DNA of 13,786 bases from JAXHMM01 sp964528445 (GTDB taxonomy: Bacteria > Bacteroidota > Rhodothermia > Balneolales > Balneolaceae): the NCBI GenBank assembly GCA_964528445.1, contig CAZGSL010000044.1:1-13786 (forward strand), written 5' to 3'. A program made the position numbers and the translations under genes. Within the stretch, counting starts at the first letter, position 1. Each line of letters starts with the position of its first letter. Below, piece after piece: positions 1 to 7,356 of the stretch. The notes under the pieces are model-generated. The model had not been told where the DNA came from. It made no database searches and saw nothing but the letters and a program-made list of their open reading frames with translations.

Positions 1-1140
1 GCCTCCTGCGGCGACTCCATGGGCCCCGACGACGGCGAACCGCCGCCCGTTGACTTCGATCCCGACGCCTACGTCCTCGAGGAGGCTTTTCCCCAGCTCT
101 CCTTCGTTCAGCCGCTCTACATCACCGACGCGGGGGACGGCTCCGGGCGGCTTTTCGTGGTGGAGAAGCGGGGCGTAATCCGCGTTTTCCCCAACGACCC
201 GGCGGCGGCAGCCTCCTCCGAGATCTTCCTGGACATCCGCGGGCAGGTGGACGACAGCGGCAGCGAGGAGGGGCTGCTGGGGTTGGCCTTCCATCCCGAC
301 TTTGGAAACAACGGGCACTTCTTTGTGAACTACACCACGTCCGGTCCTCCGCGGACGATAATCAGCCGTTTTACTGTGCCCGAACCGGGAGCGGGAAATC
401 CCGGCGGGGAGACCGAGATCCTCTCATTCGAGCAGCCCTTTGACAACCACAACGGGGGTCACATGGAATTCGGGCCCGGCGGACTCCTCTACATTGCGAC
501 GGGAGACGGCGGGTCGGGGGGGGATCCCTTCGAAAACGCCCAGGACCGCACCACCCTGCTCGGCAACATCCTGCGGATCGACATCGACGGCAGCGAGGAT
601 GGCCGGAACTACGCCATCGCCCCGCGGAACCCGTACGTGGACAACGACCAGGGATACCGGGAGGAGATCTACGCGTGGGGGCTGCGGAATCCCTGGCGGT
701 TCAGCTTTGATCCCTCCACCGGACGTATGATCGCGGGGGACGTGGGGCAGAATCGCTACGAGGAGATCGATATCATCAGGAACGGTGAAAATTACGGCTG
801 GAACATCATGGAGGGGACCCACTGCTACAACGCGAGCAGCTGCGACACGTCCGGCCTCACCCTGCCGGTCTGGGAGTACAGCCACAGCAACAACAACCGC
901 TCGGTCACCGGCGGCTACGTCTACCGCGGATCCGAGCTGCCCGGCCTGGAAGGGAAATACCTCTACGCCGACTTTGTCTCCGGGCGCGTCTGGGCACTGG
1001 ACCTCTCGGATCCGGACGCGCCCCAAAACTACGAGCTCCTCGGACCCGGCCCCAACATATCATCCTTCGGGACCGATGCGGAGAACGAACTTTACCTCAC
1101 CGCCTTCGACGGCAACATCTACCGGCTTTCAAGAGAGTAA
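1..1140 (+). CDS. PQQ-dependent sugar dehydrogenase, probable lipoprotein (5' end outside window)
   Basis: This is a soluble-glucose-dehydrogenase-type beta-propeller (GSDH/YliI/HHIP-like family), which oxidises aldose sugars with a PQQ cofactor in the periplasm or at the cell surface. The reading frame is open from base 1 and reads Ala-Ser-Cys-Gly-Asp-Ser before the first Met at 19. Ala-Ser-Cys looks like the end of a lipobox, so the true start lies upstream and Cys at bases 7-9 is the likely lipidated residue. A Pro/Asp-rich linker follows. Counting from Met-19, the family motifs are DNHNGGH at 142-148 (active-site His144), GLRNPWRFSFDP at 221-232 (Arg223), then GDVGQNRYEEID and NYGW. The C-terminal blades are complete to the TAA stop. 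The family is certain; the true sugar substrate, and even PQQ dependence in this subfamily, cannot be read from sequence. No clear terminator follows. Confidence 0.88.
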   Translation, partial: ASCGDSMGPDDGEPPPVDFDPDAYVLEEAFPQLSFVQPLYITDAGDGSGRLFVVEKRGVIRVFPNDPAAAASSEIFLDIRGQVDDSGSEEGLLGLAFHPDFGNNGHFFVNYTTSGPPRTIISRFTVPEPGAGNPGGETEILSFEQPFDNHNGGHMEFGPGGLLYIATGDGGSGGDPFENAQDRTTLLGNILRIDIDGSEDGRNYAIAPRNPYVDNDQGYREEIYAWGLRNPWRFSFDPSTGRMIAGDVGQNRYEEIDIIRNGENYGWNIMEGTHCYNASSCDTSGLTLPVWEYSHSNNNRSVTGGYVYRGSELPGLEGKYLYADFVSGRVWALDLSDPDAPQNYELLGPGPNISSFGTDAENELYLTAFDGNIYRLSRE

Positions 1141-1214
1141 GGCGTCCCACGGAATTCATGCAATTCCAATTGTATGCCTGTCGCAGCCTCTCCCGCGGCG
1201 GCATTCCGGTTCTC

Positions 1215-1240
1215 ATTTTTTCCCGAGGCTTTGTATATTG
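1215..1240 (+). promoter_or_regulatory. Probable promoter of the etfB-etfA-fixC-fixX unit
   Basis: TATATTG at 1234-1240 sits in the gap between the sugar dehydrogenase and etfB. It resembles the Bacteroidetes -7 box TAnnTTTG with one T missing. The same heptamer occurs upstream of two other genes in this window, and the full TATATTTG upstream of rplU. A T-run at 1216-1221 lies where a weak -33 element could be, but no clean TTTG is present. A start site near 1247 would give a leader of about 44 nt. The assignment is inferred from motif and position. Confidence 0.45.
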
Positions 1241-1290
1241 ACGCGCTCTCAGGTCACGCATGAAATCCAACCAAACAGGAAGCGACCAGC

Positions 1291-2061
1291 ATGAAATATT
1301 ACGTGTGTATCAAACAGGTTCCGGACGTGGACGCCCCGCTGCAGATCAAGGAGGGCGAGCTCAGGCAGGACACCGACCGGATGATTCTGAACGCCTACGA
1401 CGCCTCGGCGGTGGAGGAGGCCCTGGTGCTGACCGAAGAGCACGGCGGCGAAGTGGAAGTGGTGCTCGTGGGACCCGACAGGGCGTCGGAGACCATCCGC
1501 AAGGCGCTGGCCATGGGCGCCGACAAGGCCGTGCATATCAAGACGGAGGACGACGAAGATTTTGACTCCGGCTCCTACGCCGAAATTCTCTCCGCCTTCT
1601 TCCGCGACCGGGAGTACGACGTCATTGCCTGCGGCAAGCAGTCCCAGGATACCGACGCGGGGCTGACCGGCGGGATGCTCGCCCGGAAACTGGATCTGCC
1701 CTACGCCACCAACGCGGTGGGCCTCGCCCAGGAGGAGGGCAAGCTGGTCGTCACCCGCCAGGGGGACGGGGGACAGGAGGTGATTGCGCTCTCTCCCCCC
1801 TGCCTGGTCACCTGCTCCAACGACATGAACGAGCCGCGCATCCCCAGCCTGAAAGGCATCATGCAGTCCAAGCGCAAGCCGGTGGAAAACGTGGACCTCT
1901 CCTCGCTGGACGTAGATGAAGAGGCGCTGGCGCCCAAGACCCGGGTCACCGGCTACCGCGAGAAACCGGGTCGGGAGCCGGGGCAGAAGTTCGAGGGGGA
2001 GCCCGACGAGCTGGCGCAGAAGGTGGCCCGCCTGCTGGACGAAGAGGAGAATGTCATTTAG
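1291..2061 (+). CDS. etfB: Electron transfer flavoprotein beta subunit (EtfB/FixA)
   Basis: This is the beta subunit of the electron transfer flavoprotein, 256 aa, the usual length. With EtfA it forms a cytosolic heterodimer that accepts electrons from acyl-CoA dehydrogenases or, in FixAB-type complexes, from NADH. The N-terminus MKYYVCIKQVPD is typical. The nucleotide-binding loop of the family is seen as ACGKQSQDTDAGLTGG at about residues 113-128, followed by LDLPYAT, and the conserved PRIPSLKGIMQSKRKP stretch is at about 182-197. An AGGAAG-like sequence lies about 8 bases before the ATG. It is first in an etfB-etfA-fixC-fixX cluster. Whether the second nucleotide site holds AMP (ordinary ETF) or bifurcating FAD cannot be decided from motifs alone. 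Confidence 0.95.
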   Translation: MKYYVCIKQVPDVDAPLQIKEGELRQDTDRMILNAYDASAVEEALVLTEEHGGEVEVVLVGPDRASETIRKALAMGADKAVHIKTEDDEDFDSGSYAEILSAFFRDREYDVIACGKQSQDTDAGLTGGMLARKLDLPYATNAVGLAQEEGKLVVTRQGDGGQEVIALSPPCLVTCSNDMNEPRIPSLKGIMQSKRKPVENVDLSSLDVDEEALAPKTRVTGYREKPGREPGQKFEGEPDELAQKVARLLDEEENVI

Positions 2062-2063
2062 CA

Positions 2064-2109
2064 CGAAGCGCCCCGATCCGCGGGATCCGTTAACGCCGGA
2101 CCCGCTTCG
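2064..2109 (+). other. Intercistronic nested inverted repeat between etfB and etfA
   Basis: CGAAGCG (2064-2070) pairs perfectly with CGCTTCG (2103-2109). Inside it, GATCC (2075-2079) pairs with GGATC (2083-2087) around a 3-nt loop. No T-run follows, so it is not a standard terminator. It could be an RNA-processing or stability element that sets the EtfB:EtfA ratio, or chance in GC-rich DNA. Confidence 0.35.
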
Positions 2110-2152
2110 CAACTGAGTTTCAAGTATCACGATAAATCTACCGGAAACGCCC

Positions 2153-3127
2153 ATGAGTTCACTACTGACCCACATCTCGATAAGCGACGGCAACGTCAAG
2201 CGCTCCTCCCTGGAGGTGCTCTCCCGCATGCATGAGCTGGCCGAGGCAAACGGCCACGAAACGGAGGCGGTCATCTTCCATCCGCAGGCCTCCTCGTTCG
2301 CCGACGAGGCCCGGAAGTACGGCGCCTCCCGTGTCTACGTGGTGGAGGATCCCATTTTTGAGAAGCATCTCAACGCCCCCGCCCTCCGCGCGCTGACCAG
2401 GGTGATGGAGCAGGCCGATCCCCGGCTCTTCGCCTTCGCCTCCACGGAGGGGACCAAGGATATCCTGGGCGCCCTGGGGGCGGCCACCGGCTCGGCCGTG
2501 CTGCCCGACGTCTCCGAATTCGAGCTGGACGGCGATGAAGTTACCGCCCAGCGGCCCGTGATGGCGGCCAAGATCCTCTCGGACACCGTGGCCGCCGGCG
2601 AGACCGTACTGGTTTCGGTCCGCTCCGGTTCGTACGACCTGGCGGAGAATCCGGCGGAGGGTGAGACGGTTTCGGTGGATTTCAGCTTCGACGAGTCCGA
2701 GCTCAGAATGGAACTGCGCGAGATTATCGGGGCGTCGGGCGACAAGGTGGATCTCTCGGAGGCCGAAACGATTGTCGCCGCGGGACGCGGGGCGAAGGAC
2801 GACGAGGGACAGGAACTGGTCGAGGAGCTGGCCTCCGTGCTGGGCGCCTCCCTCGGGGCCTCCCGTGCGCTCACCGAGGCGGGCATCATGGATCCCAGCC
2901 TGCAGATCGGGCAGACCGGCAAGGTGGTCTCCCCGCAGCTCTACGTCGCGGTGGGCATCTCGGGTGCGATCCAGCACGTGGCGGGCATGGCCAACTCCAA
3001 GGTGATCGTGGCCGTCAACAAGGATCCCGACGCGCCCATCTTCGACATCGCGGACTACGGCATCGTGGGGGACCTCTACAAGGTGCTTCCGCCCTTTATC
3101 GAGGCGATCAGGAATATTAAGGGATAG
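2153..3127 (+). CDS. etfA: Electron transfer flavoprotein alpha subunit (EtfA/FixB)
   Basis: This is the alpha subunit of ETF, 324 aa, full length, which binds the electron-transferring FAD. The N-terminal alpha/beta domain is divergent, as is usual. The C-terminal FAD domain is very clear: VAAGRGAKD, GASRALTEAG (the conserved Arg near the flavin), QIGQTGKVVSPQLY from about 251, VGISGAIQH at about 267-275, NKDPDAPIFDIADYGIVGD and the C-terminal LPPFIEAIR. The usual Val-Asp-Ala-Gly after the SRA motif reads Thr-Glu-Ala-Gly here, a mild change. It lies 91 bp after etfB across a nested hairpin, and the ATG at 2153 has no convincing Shine-Dalgarno sequence. Its partners are EtfB upstream and FixC/FixX downstream. 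Confidence 0.95.
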   Translation: MSSLLTHISISDGNVKRSSLEVLSRMHELAEANGHETEAVIFHPQASSFADEARKYGASRVYVVEDPIFEKHLNAPALRALTRVMEQADPRLFAFASTEGTKDILGALGAATGSAVLPDVSEFELDGDEVTAQRPVMAAKILSDTVAAGETVLVSVRSGSYDLAENPAEGETVSVDFSFDESELRMELREIIGASGDKVDLSEAETIVAAGRGAKDDEGQELVEELASVLGASLGASRALTEAGIMDPSLQIGQTGKVVSPQLYVAVGISGAIQHVAGMANSKVIVAVNKDPDAPIFDIADYGIVGDLYKVLPPFIEAIRNIKG

Positions 3128-3210
3128 GATCCGGGCAAGTACCGCGGGTTGGCCGGGCGGCTGCCGGCGGGGAGCGCGGGTCGAGCGAGTTTTACCAAAA
3201 ACGAGTGGCC

Positions 3211-4536
3211 ATGGACGAAAAATTTGACTGTATCGTAGTGGGAGCCGGGGTCGCCGGACTGGCGGCCGCGATGGAGCTGGCCCGCAGCAACATGAAATTC
3301 CTGCTCATCGAAAAGGGCGAGTTCGCCGGATCGAAGAACGTCTCGGGCGGAGTGCTGTGGGGACGCGACCTGGCCCGGCTGGTTCCCGAGTACTGGAAAG
3401 AGAAGGACGGCGGGTGGGAGCGCTTCATCAACCACCGGCGACTGACGTTTCTGGACGAGGAATCCTCCTTCTCGATCGATTTCAAGTCCTCCCACTTCAA
3501 CGAGCCCCCCTACAGCGGGGTGGTGGTGCTTCGCTCCAAGTTCGATCGCTGGCTGGCCGGCAAGGTGGAGGAGGCGATCGCCGAGAGCGACCACCCGATG
3601 GAGTCGTTCATCGCCACCAACATCAAGGTGGACGAAGTGCTGATGGAGGACGGCCGGGCCACCGGAATCCGCACCGGCGAGGAGAAGTTCCACGCCGACA
3701 GCGTAATTATCGCGGAGGGCGTCAACAACCTGCTCACCCGTCAGGCGGGGCTTCAGGACGACTACGTACCGGCCGACCATATCCTGACGGGGGTGAAGGA
3801 GGTGATCCGGTACGAGCAGGAGACCCTGGAGAACCGCTTCCAGCTCGACGGACTCAGCGGGATGTCCAACGAATTCATCGGCTACGCCACCAACGGCGTG
3901 GAGGGGGGCGGATTCCTCTACACCAACCGCGACACGGTGAGCGTGGGACTCGTGCTGGGGCTGAAGGACCTGCGGGAGAAGGAGCAGAAGCCCAACGAGA
4001 TCCTGAACCATTTCAAATCCCATCCCGCCATTGCCGACATGCTGCGCGGCGGGGAGGTGGTGGAGTACTCCGCCCACGTAGTGAGTTCGGGCGACAAGAG
4101 GGTGATGCCGAAGAAACTCTACAAGGGGGGACTGCTGGTCTGCGGGGAGGCGGCCAACCTGCTGCTGAACGCCGGCAAGGCGATCCAGGGAATGGATTTC
4201 GCCATGCGCTCGGGCATCCTGGCCGCCGAGACCGTGACAAAGGCGAAGGAGGCGGGCGATTTCGGCGAGGAGGCGATGTCGGCTTACCGGGAGGCGCTGG
4301 ACGAGAGCTACGTGATGCAGGACATCAACAACTTCCAGGACGCGGTGCACATGCTTCACACCCCGCAGATGTACGAGGATGTGCCCAACCTGGTTTGTGA
4401 TTTCGGGCGCAGATTCTTTACCATCGACAACTCCCCCACGCCAAAGTCACGGAAGCAGATGGCCGAGGCGATCAGGGAAAACTCCTCGTACTGGGATCTC
4501 ATCAAACTCGGACTGAAAGGAGCCAAATCGCTATGA
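3211..4536 (+). CDS. fixC: FixC-type flavoprotein, ETF:quinone oxidoreductase homologue
   Basis: This FAD-dependent oxidoreductase of the FixC/ETF-QO family takes electrons from EtfAB and passes them to quinone at the membrane surface. It has 441 aa from ATG 3211; an in-frame GTG two codons earlier (3205) is an alternative start, and neither has a clear Shine-Dalgarno sequence. The Rossmann motif GAGVAG is at residues 11-16, followed by the acidic end of strand 2 (LLIEKG) and GSKNVSGG. The later FAD-binding stretch includes GGLLVCGEAANL and the GKAIQGMDFAMRSG segment typical of FixC. It lacks the C-terminal iron-sulphur domain of mitochondrial ETF-QO, which is supplied by the next gene, fixX. 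Its TGA overlaps the fixX ATG (ATGA, 4533-4536), so the two are probably translationally coupled. The 77-base gap after etfA is GC-rich and can form stem-loops. Confidence 0.94.
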   Translation: MDEKFDCIVVGAGVAGLAAAMELARSNMKFLLIEKGEFAGSKNVSGGVLWGRDLARLVPEYWKEKDGGWERFINHRRLTFLDEESSFSIDFKSSHFNEPPYSGVVVLRSKFDRWLAGKVEEAIAESDHPMESFIATNIKVDEVLMEDGRATGIRTGEEKFHADSVIIAEGVNNLLTRQAGLQDDYVPADHILTGVKEVIRYEQETLENRFQLDGLSGMSNEFIGYATNGVEGGGFLYTNRDTVSVGLVLGLKDLREKEQKPNEILNHFKSHPAIADMLRGGEVVEYSAHVVSSGDKRVMPKKLYKGGLLVCGEAANLLLNAGKAIQGMDFAMRSGILAAETVTKAKEAGDFGEEAMSAYREALDESYVMQDINNFQDAVHMLHTPQMYEDVPNLVCDFGRRFFTIDNSPTPKSRKQMAEAIRENSSYWDLIKLGLKGAKSL

Positions 4537-4835
4537 AACTTCTGAAACTGACCGAACAGCTGGGACTGGTGAGCTACCGCAACCAGTCCAAATCCGAGAT
4601 CGAGCCCCATATCAAAGTGGACACCGACATCTGCAACTCGGTCTGCCCTCACAAGTGCACCACCTACGTCTGCCCGGCCAACTGCTACACGATGGACGAA
4701 GAGGGCCGGGTCCATTTCCAGGTGGAAGACTGCATCGAGTGCGGCACCTGCATGTACGCCTGCGACCAGGGGGCAGTGAGCTGGGAGTACCCGGACCCTG
4801 AACTCGGCCGGGGCGTCACCTGGAACTACGGGTGA
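4533..4835 (+). CDS. fixX: FixX-type ferredoxin-like protein
   Basis: This 100-aa iron-sulphur protein is the partner of FixC and corresponds to the C-terminal cluster domain of ETF-QO. It has nine cysteines: 34, 38, 42, 47, 51, then the CxxCxxCxxxC series 67, 70, 73, 77 (DCIECGTC, YACDQG). Cys47 in VCPANCY with 67/70/73 matches the four ligands of the single cluster in mitochondrial ETF-QO. The extra cysteines are enough for a second [4Fe-4S] cluster, as described for bifurcating FixABCX/EtfABCX complexes. The start overlaps the fixC stop by 4 bp. A strong hairpin terminator lies just downstream, so this is the last gene of the electron-transfer unit. Confidence 0.94.
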   Translation: MKLLKLTEQLGLVSYRNQSKSEIEPHIKVDTDICNSVCPHKCTTYVCPANCYTMDEEGRVHFQVEDCIECGTCMYACDQGAVSWEYPDPELGRGVTWNYG

Positions 4836-4847
4836 TCCGCAACCGCG

Positions 4848-4877
4848 GGACAGCCGGGCCTGTTCGCTGTCCTTTTT
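4848..4877 (+). terminator. Rho-independent terminator after fixX
   Basis: A perfect 7-bp stem, GGACAGC (4848-4854) with GCTGTCC (4866-4872), has an 11-nt loop and is followed directly by TTTTT (4873-4877). It lies 13 bp after the fixX stop. It implies that the dehydrogenase genes downstream have their own promoter or depend on readthrough. Confidence 0.8.
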
Positions 4878-4903
4878 GTACGTTACCGAACTCCTTAACC
4901 TTA
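4875..4903 (+). promoter_or_regulatory. Possible promoter of the acyl-CoA dehydrogenase pair
   Basis: The T-run of the preceding terminator continues into TTTG (4875-4878), which fits a Bacteroidetes -33 element. A partial -7-like box TAACCTTA lies 17 bp later (4896-4903) and matches only four of the six fixed positions of TAnnTTTG. The ATG is at 4917. This is a weak match supported mainly by the need for a promoter after the terminator. Confidence 0.25.
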
Positions 4904-4916
4904 CACAATTGACACG

Positions 4917-6098
4917 ATGAGCCAAAACCCGACCGAATCCTCCTCTCTCTCCTTCTCCCTTTCGGAAGACCAGCAGCTGATACGCGACAGCGTGCGCGAC
5001 TTCGTGGAGCGCCACGTGGCGCCCGACGTCAGGGAGCGCGACGCCTCCAGGGAGTTCCCCCACGATATCATCGAAAAACTAGCCTCGCAGAACCTGCTCG
5101 GCATGGTGCACCCGGAGGAGTACGGGGGAGGCGGGGTCGATACGGTCAGTTTCTGCCTGGCCATCGAGGAGATCGCCCGCTGGGACGCCTCGCTGGCGCT
5201 CACGGTCGCCTCCCACACCTCCCTGGCTTCCGGGCACATCGCCCTGGCGGGCTCAGCGGACCAGAAGGAGCGGTACCTGTCGCCCCTGGCGCGCGGGGAG
5301 AAGCTGGGAGGCTGGTGTCTCACCGAACCCGGCTCCGGCAGCGACGCCTCCGGGATGAAGACCACCGCCCGGCGGGAGGGCGACCACTGGATTCTCAATG
5401 GCTCCAAGATTTTCATCACGCAGGGATCCGTTGGCGATATCTACGTGGTCCTGGCCAAGACCGACCCCGAGAAGAAGAGCAAGGGCATCACCGCCTTTAT
5501 CGTGGAGAAGGCGTGGGAGGGGGTGGAACCCGGCGGGAAGATGGAGAAGCTGGGCATGAACTCCTCCGACACTACGGAGGTGCACTTCGAGGATGTGAAG
5601 GTGCCGGACGAAAACCTGCTGGGAGAGCGCGGGAGGGGATTTGTCGACACCATGCGTGTGCTGGACGGGGGACGCATCGGGATCGGGGCGCTCTCTGTGG
5701 GCATCGCCCGCGGCGCGCTTGAGGAATCCATGAAATACGCCCACGAGCGGGAGCAGTTCGGACGGGCTATCGGACGCTTTCAGTCGATCGAGAACAAGCT
5801 GGCCGACATGGCTACGGAAATCGACGCCGCGCGCTTCCTGGTGCACCGGGCCGCCTGGCTCAAGGACCAGGGCAAGAAATTCACCCGCGAGGCCTCCATG
5901 GGCAAGCTTTTCGCCTCCGAACTGGCCGTGCGGGCCGCCGACGACGCGGTCCAGATACACGGCGGGTACGGGTACATCAAGGAGTACCACGTGGAGCGGT
6001 TCCTGCGCGACGCCAAGCTGATGACCATCGGCGAGGGAACCTCCGAGATCCAGCGCATGATCATCGCGCGGGAGCTGCGCGGCGAATACGGAATCTAG
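4917..6098 (+). CDS. Acyl-CoA dehydrogenase, short-chain (butyryl-CoA) type
   Basis: This 393-aa flavoenzyme of the acyl-CoA dehydrogenase family makes 2-enoyl-CoA from saturated acyl-CoA in the cytosol and passes electrons to ETF. The family signatures are present: CLTEPGSGSDASG at 134-146 (flavin/substrate contact) and QIHGGYGYIKEYHVER at 346-361. The catalytic base is Glu373 in IGEGTSEIQ, the position used by short- and medium-chain enzymes, unlike isovaleryl- and long-chain types. REQFGRAIGRFQ at 278-289 is the usual helix. The overall pattern is closest to butyryl-CoA/short-chain enzymes, but chain length cannot be fixed by eye. It starts 81 bp after fixX beyond a terminator and is followed 21 bp later by glutaryl-CoA dehydrogenase, so those two form an operon. 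The adjacent ETF module is its obvious electron acceptor. Confidence 0.93.
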   Translation: MSQNPTESSSLSFSLSEDQQLIRDSVRDFVERHVAPDVRERDASREFPHDIIEKLASQNLLGMVHPEEYGGGGVDTVSFCLAIEEIARWDASLALTVASHTSLASGHIALAGSADQKERYLSPLARGEKLGGWCLTEPGSGSDASGMKTTARREGDHWILNGSKIFITQGSVGDIYVVLAKTDPEKKSKGITAFIVEKAWEGVEPGGKMEKLGMNSSDTTEVHFEDVKVPDENLLGERGRGFVDTMRVLDGGRIGIGALSVGIARGALEESMKYAHEREQFGRAIGRFQSIENKLADMATEIDAARFLVHRAAWLKDQGKKFTREASMGKLFASELAVRAADDAVQIHGGYGYIKEYHVERFLRDAKLMTIGEGTSEIQRMIIARELRGEYGI

Positions 6099-6119
6099 AA
6101 CCAACCGAAAAGCAGACCG

Positions 6120-7322
6120 ATGTCCACCGACCGCTTCAATCCCGACGACGCCTTCCGCTTTGAATCCGAGCTCGGCGAAGAGGACCGCCTGGTGATGGAG
6201 ACCGCGCGCGACTACGCCCAGAGCAAGCTGGAGCCGCGCGCCCTGAAGGGAAACCAGGAGGAGTATTTTGACCCCGATATCGCGCGCGAGATGGGCGATC
6301 TGGGCCTGCTGGGAGCGGCGATCGACCCCGAGTACGGGGGCGGCGGGGCCAGCCAGACCGCCTACGGGCTGATCGCACGGGAGGTGGAGCGGGTGGACTC
6401 CGGCTACCGCTCCTTCATGTCGGTCCAGTCGTCGCTCGTCATGCATCCCATCGAGGTGTTCGGCACCGAGGAGCAGAAACAGCGCTTCCTGCCGAAACTG
6501 GCCACGGGCGAGCTCATCGGCTGCTTCGGGCTCACCGAGCCCGACCACGGCTCCGATCCCGGCTCGATGACCACCACTGCCGTGAAAACCGACGGCGGCT
6601 GGATCCTGAACGGCGCCAAGATGTGGATCACCAACTCGCCCATCGCCGATGTGGGAGTGGTCTGGGCCAAGGCGAAGGAGGAGAAGGGCGACGAGGGCGT
6701 GATCCGCGGGTTCCTGGTGGAGAAGGATATGGAGGGCTACAGCGCGCCCCACACCAAGTACAAGATGTCGCTGCGCGCCTCGGAGACCGGGGAGATGGTG
6801 TTCGAGGACGTCTTCGTGCCCGACGAGAACGTCTTTCCTGATATTACGGGACTGAAGGGGCCGTTTACCTGCCTCAACAGCGCCCGCTACGGGATCGTCT
6901 GGGGATCCCTGGGGGCGGCGGAGTTCTGCTACCACGCCGCCAGGGAGTACGTGATGGAGCGCACCCAGTTCGGCAAGCCGCTGGCCGCCACGCAGCTCAT
7001 ACAGACCAAGCTGGCCAACATGCTGACGGAGATCACCCAGATGCAGCTGCTGGCCTGGCGGCTGGGCAAGCTGAAGGACGAGGGACGCGACCATCCCTCT
7101 ATGGTCTCCCTCGCCAAACGCAACAACTGCGGCACGGCGCTGGAGATCGCGCGCACCAGCCGCGACATGCACGGCGCCAACGGCATCACCGGGGAGTACC
7201 GGGTAATTCACCACGTGATGAACCTGGAATCGGTCAACACCTACGAGGGGACCTACGATATTCACGGGCTGATCCTGGGACGCGAGCTGACCGATATCCA
7301 GGCCTTCGTACCCAAGGGCTGA
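6120..7322 (+). CDS. gcdH: Glutaryl-CoA dehydrogenase
   Basis: This 400-aa acyl-CoA dehydrogenase oxidises and decarboxylates glutaryl-CoA to crotonyl-CoA in lysine/tryptophan breakdown, passing electrons to ETF. The subtype is clear from RVDSGYRSFMSVQSSLVMHP at 91-110 and GCFGLTEPDHGSDPGSM at 134-150. The human-enzyme residues Glu87 and Arg94, which handle the substrate gamma-carboxylate, align with Glu90 and Arg97 here. The catalytic base Glu376 sits in NTYEGTYDIH, and the C-terminus ILGRELTDIQAF is typical. With all these residues kept, a decarboxylating enzyme is expected. It follows the short-chain-type dehydrogenase by 21 bp in the same unit and is convergent with the cyclophilin gene (34 bp gap, no clear terminator). 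Confidence 0.95.
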   Translation: MSTDRFNPDDAFRFESELGEEDRLVMETARDYAQSKLEPRALKGNQEEYFDPDIAREMGDLGLLGAAIDPEYGGGGASQTAYGLIAREVERVDSGYRSFMSVQSSLVMHPIEVFGTEEQKQRFLPKLATGELIGCFGLTEPDHGSDPGSMTTTAVKTDGGWILNGAKMWITNSPIADVGVVWAKAKEEKGDEGVIRGFLVEKDMEGYSAPHTKYKMSLRASETGEMVFEDVFVPDENVFPDITGLKGPFTCLNSARYGIVWGSLGAAEFCYHAAREYVMERTQFGKPLAATQLIQTKLANMLTEITQMQLLAWRLGKLKDEGRDHPSMVSLAKRNNCGTALEIARTSRDMHGANGITGEYRVIHHVMNLESVNTYEGTYDIHGLILGRELTDIQAFVPKG

Positions 7323-7356
7323 TCCGCGACGGCTCGCACGGCTCGGGGCAGCTCTT

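Noticed and set aside
1151..1167. Inverted repeat GGAATT-CATGC-AATTCC after the sugar dehydrogenase as a terminator.
   Set aside because: The stem is only 6 bp and AT-rich, with no T-run after it.
1258..1318. Short direct repeats around the etfB start (GCATGAAAT at 1258 and 1289; CAAACAGG at 1272 and 1311).
   Set aside because: The two repeats have different spacings (31 and 39 bp) and extend into coding sequence, so chance is the simpler explanation.
1260..1565. A +3-frame reading frame starting with ATG at 1260, overlapping etfB.
   Set aside because: It reads out of frame through a firmly identified etfB and its product is Arg/Gly-rich, the usual shadow of GC-rich coding DNA.
5253..7265. 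A very long open frame on the - strand opposite the two dehydrogenases.
   Set aside because: It is antisense to two genes with full family signatures; its His/Leu/Gly/Val-rich product is typical of the antisense of GC-rich codons.
7329..7345. ACGGCTCG repeated twice in the gap between gcdH and the cyclophilin gene.
   Set aside because: Only 8 bp, two copies, no stem or T-run; not enough to call a terminator or operator.
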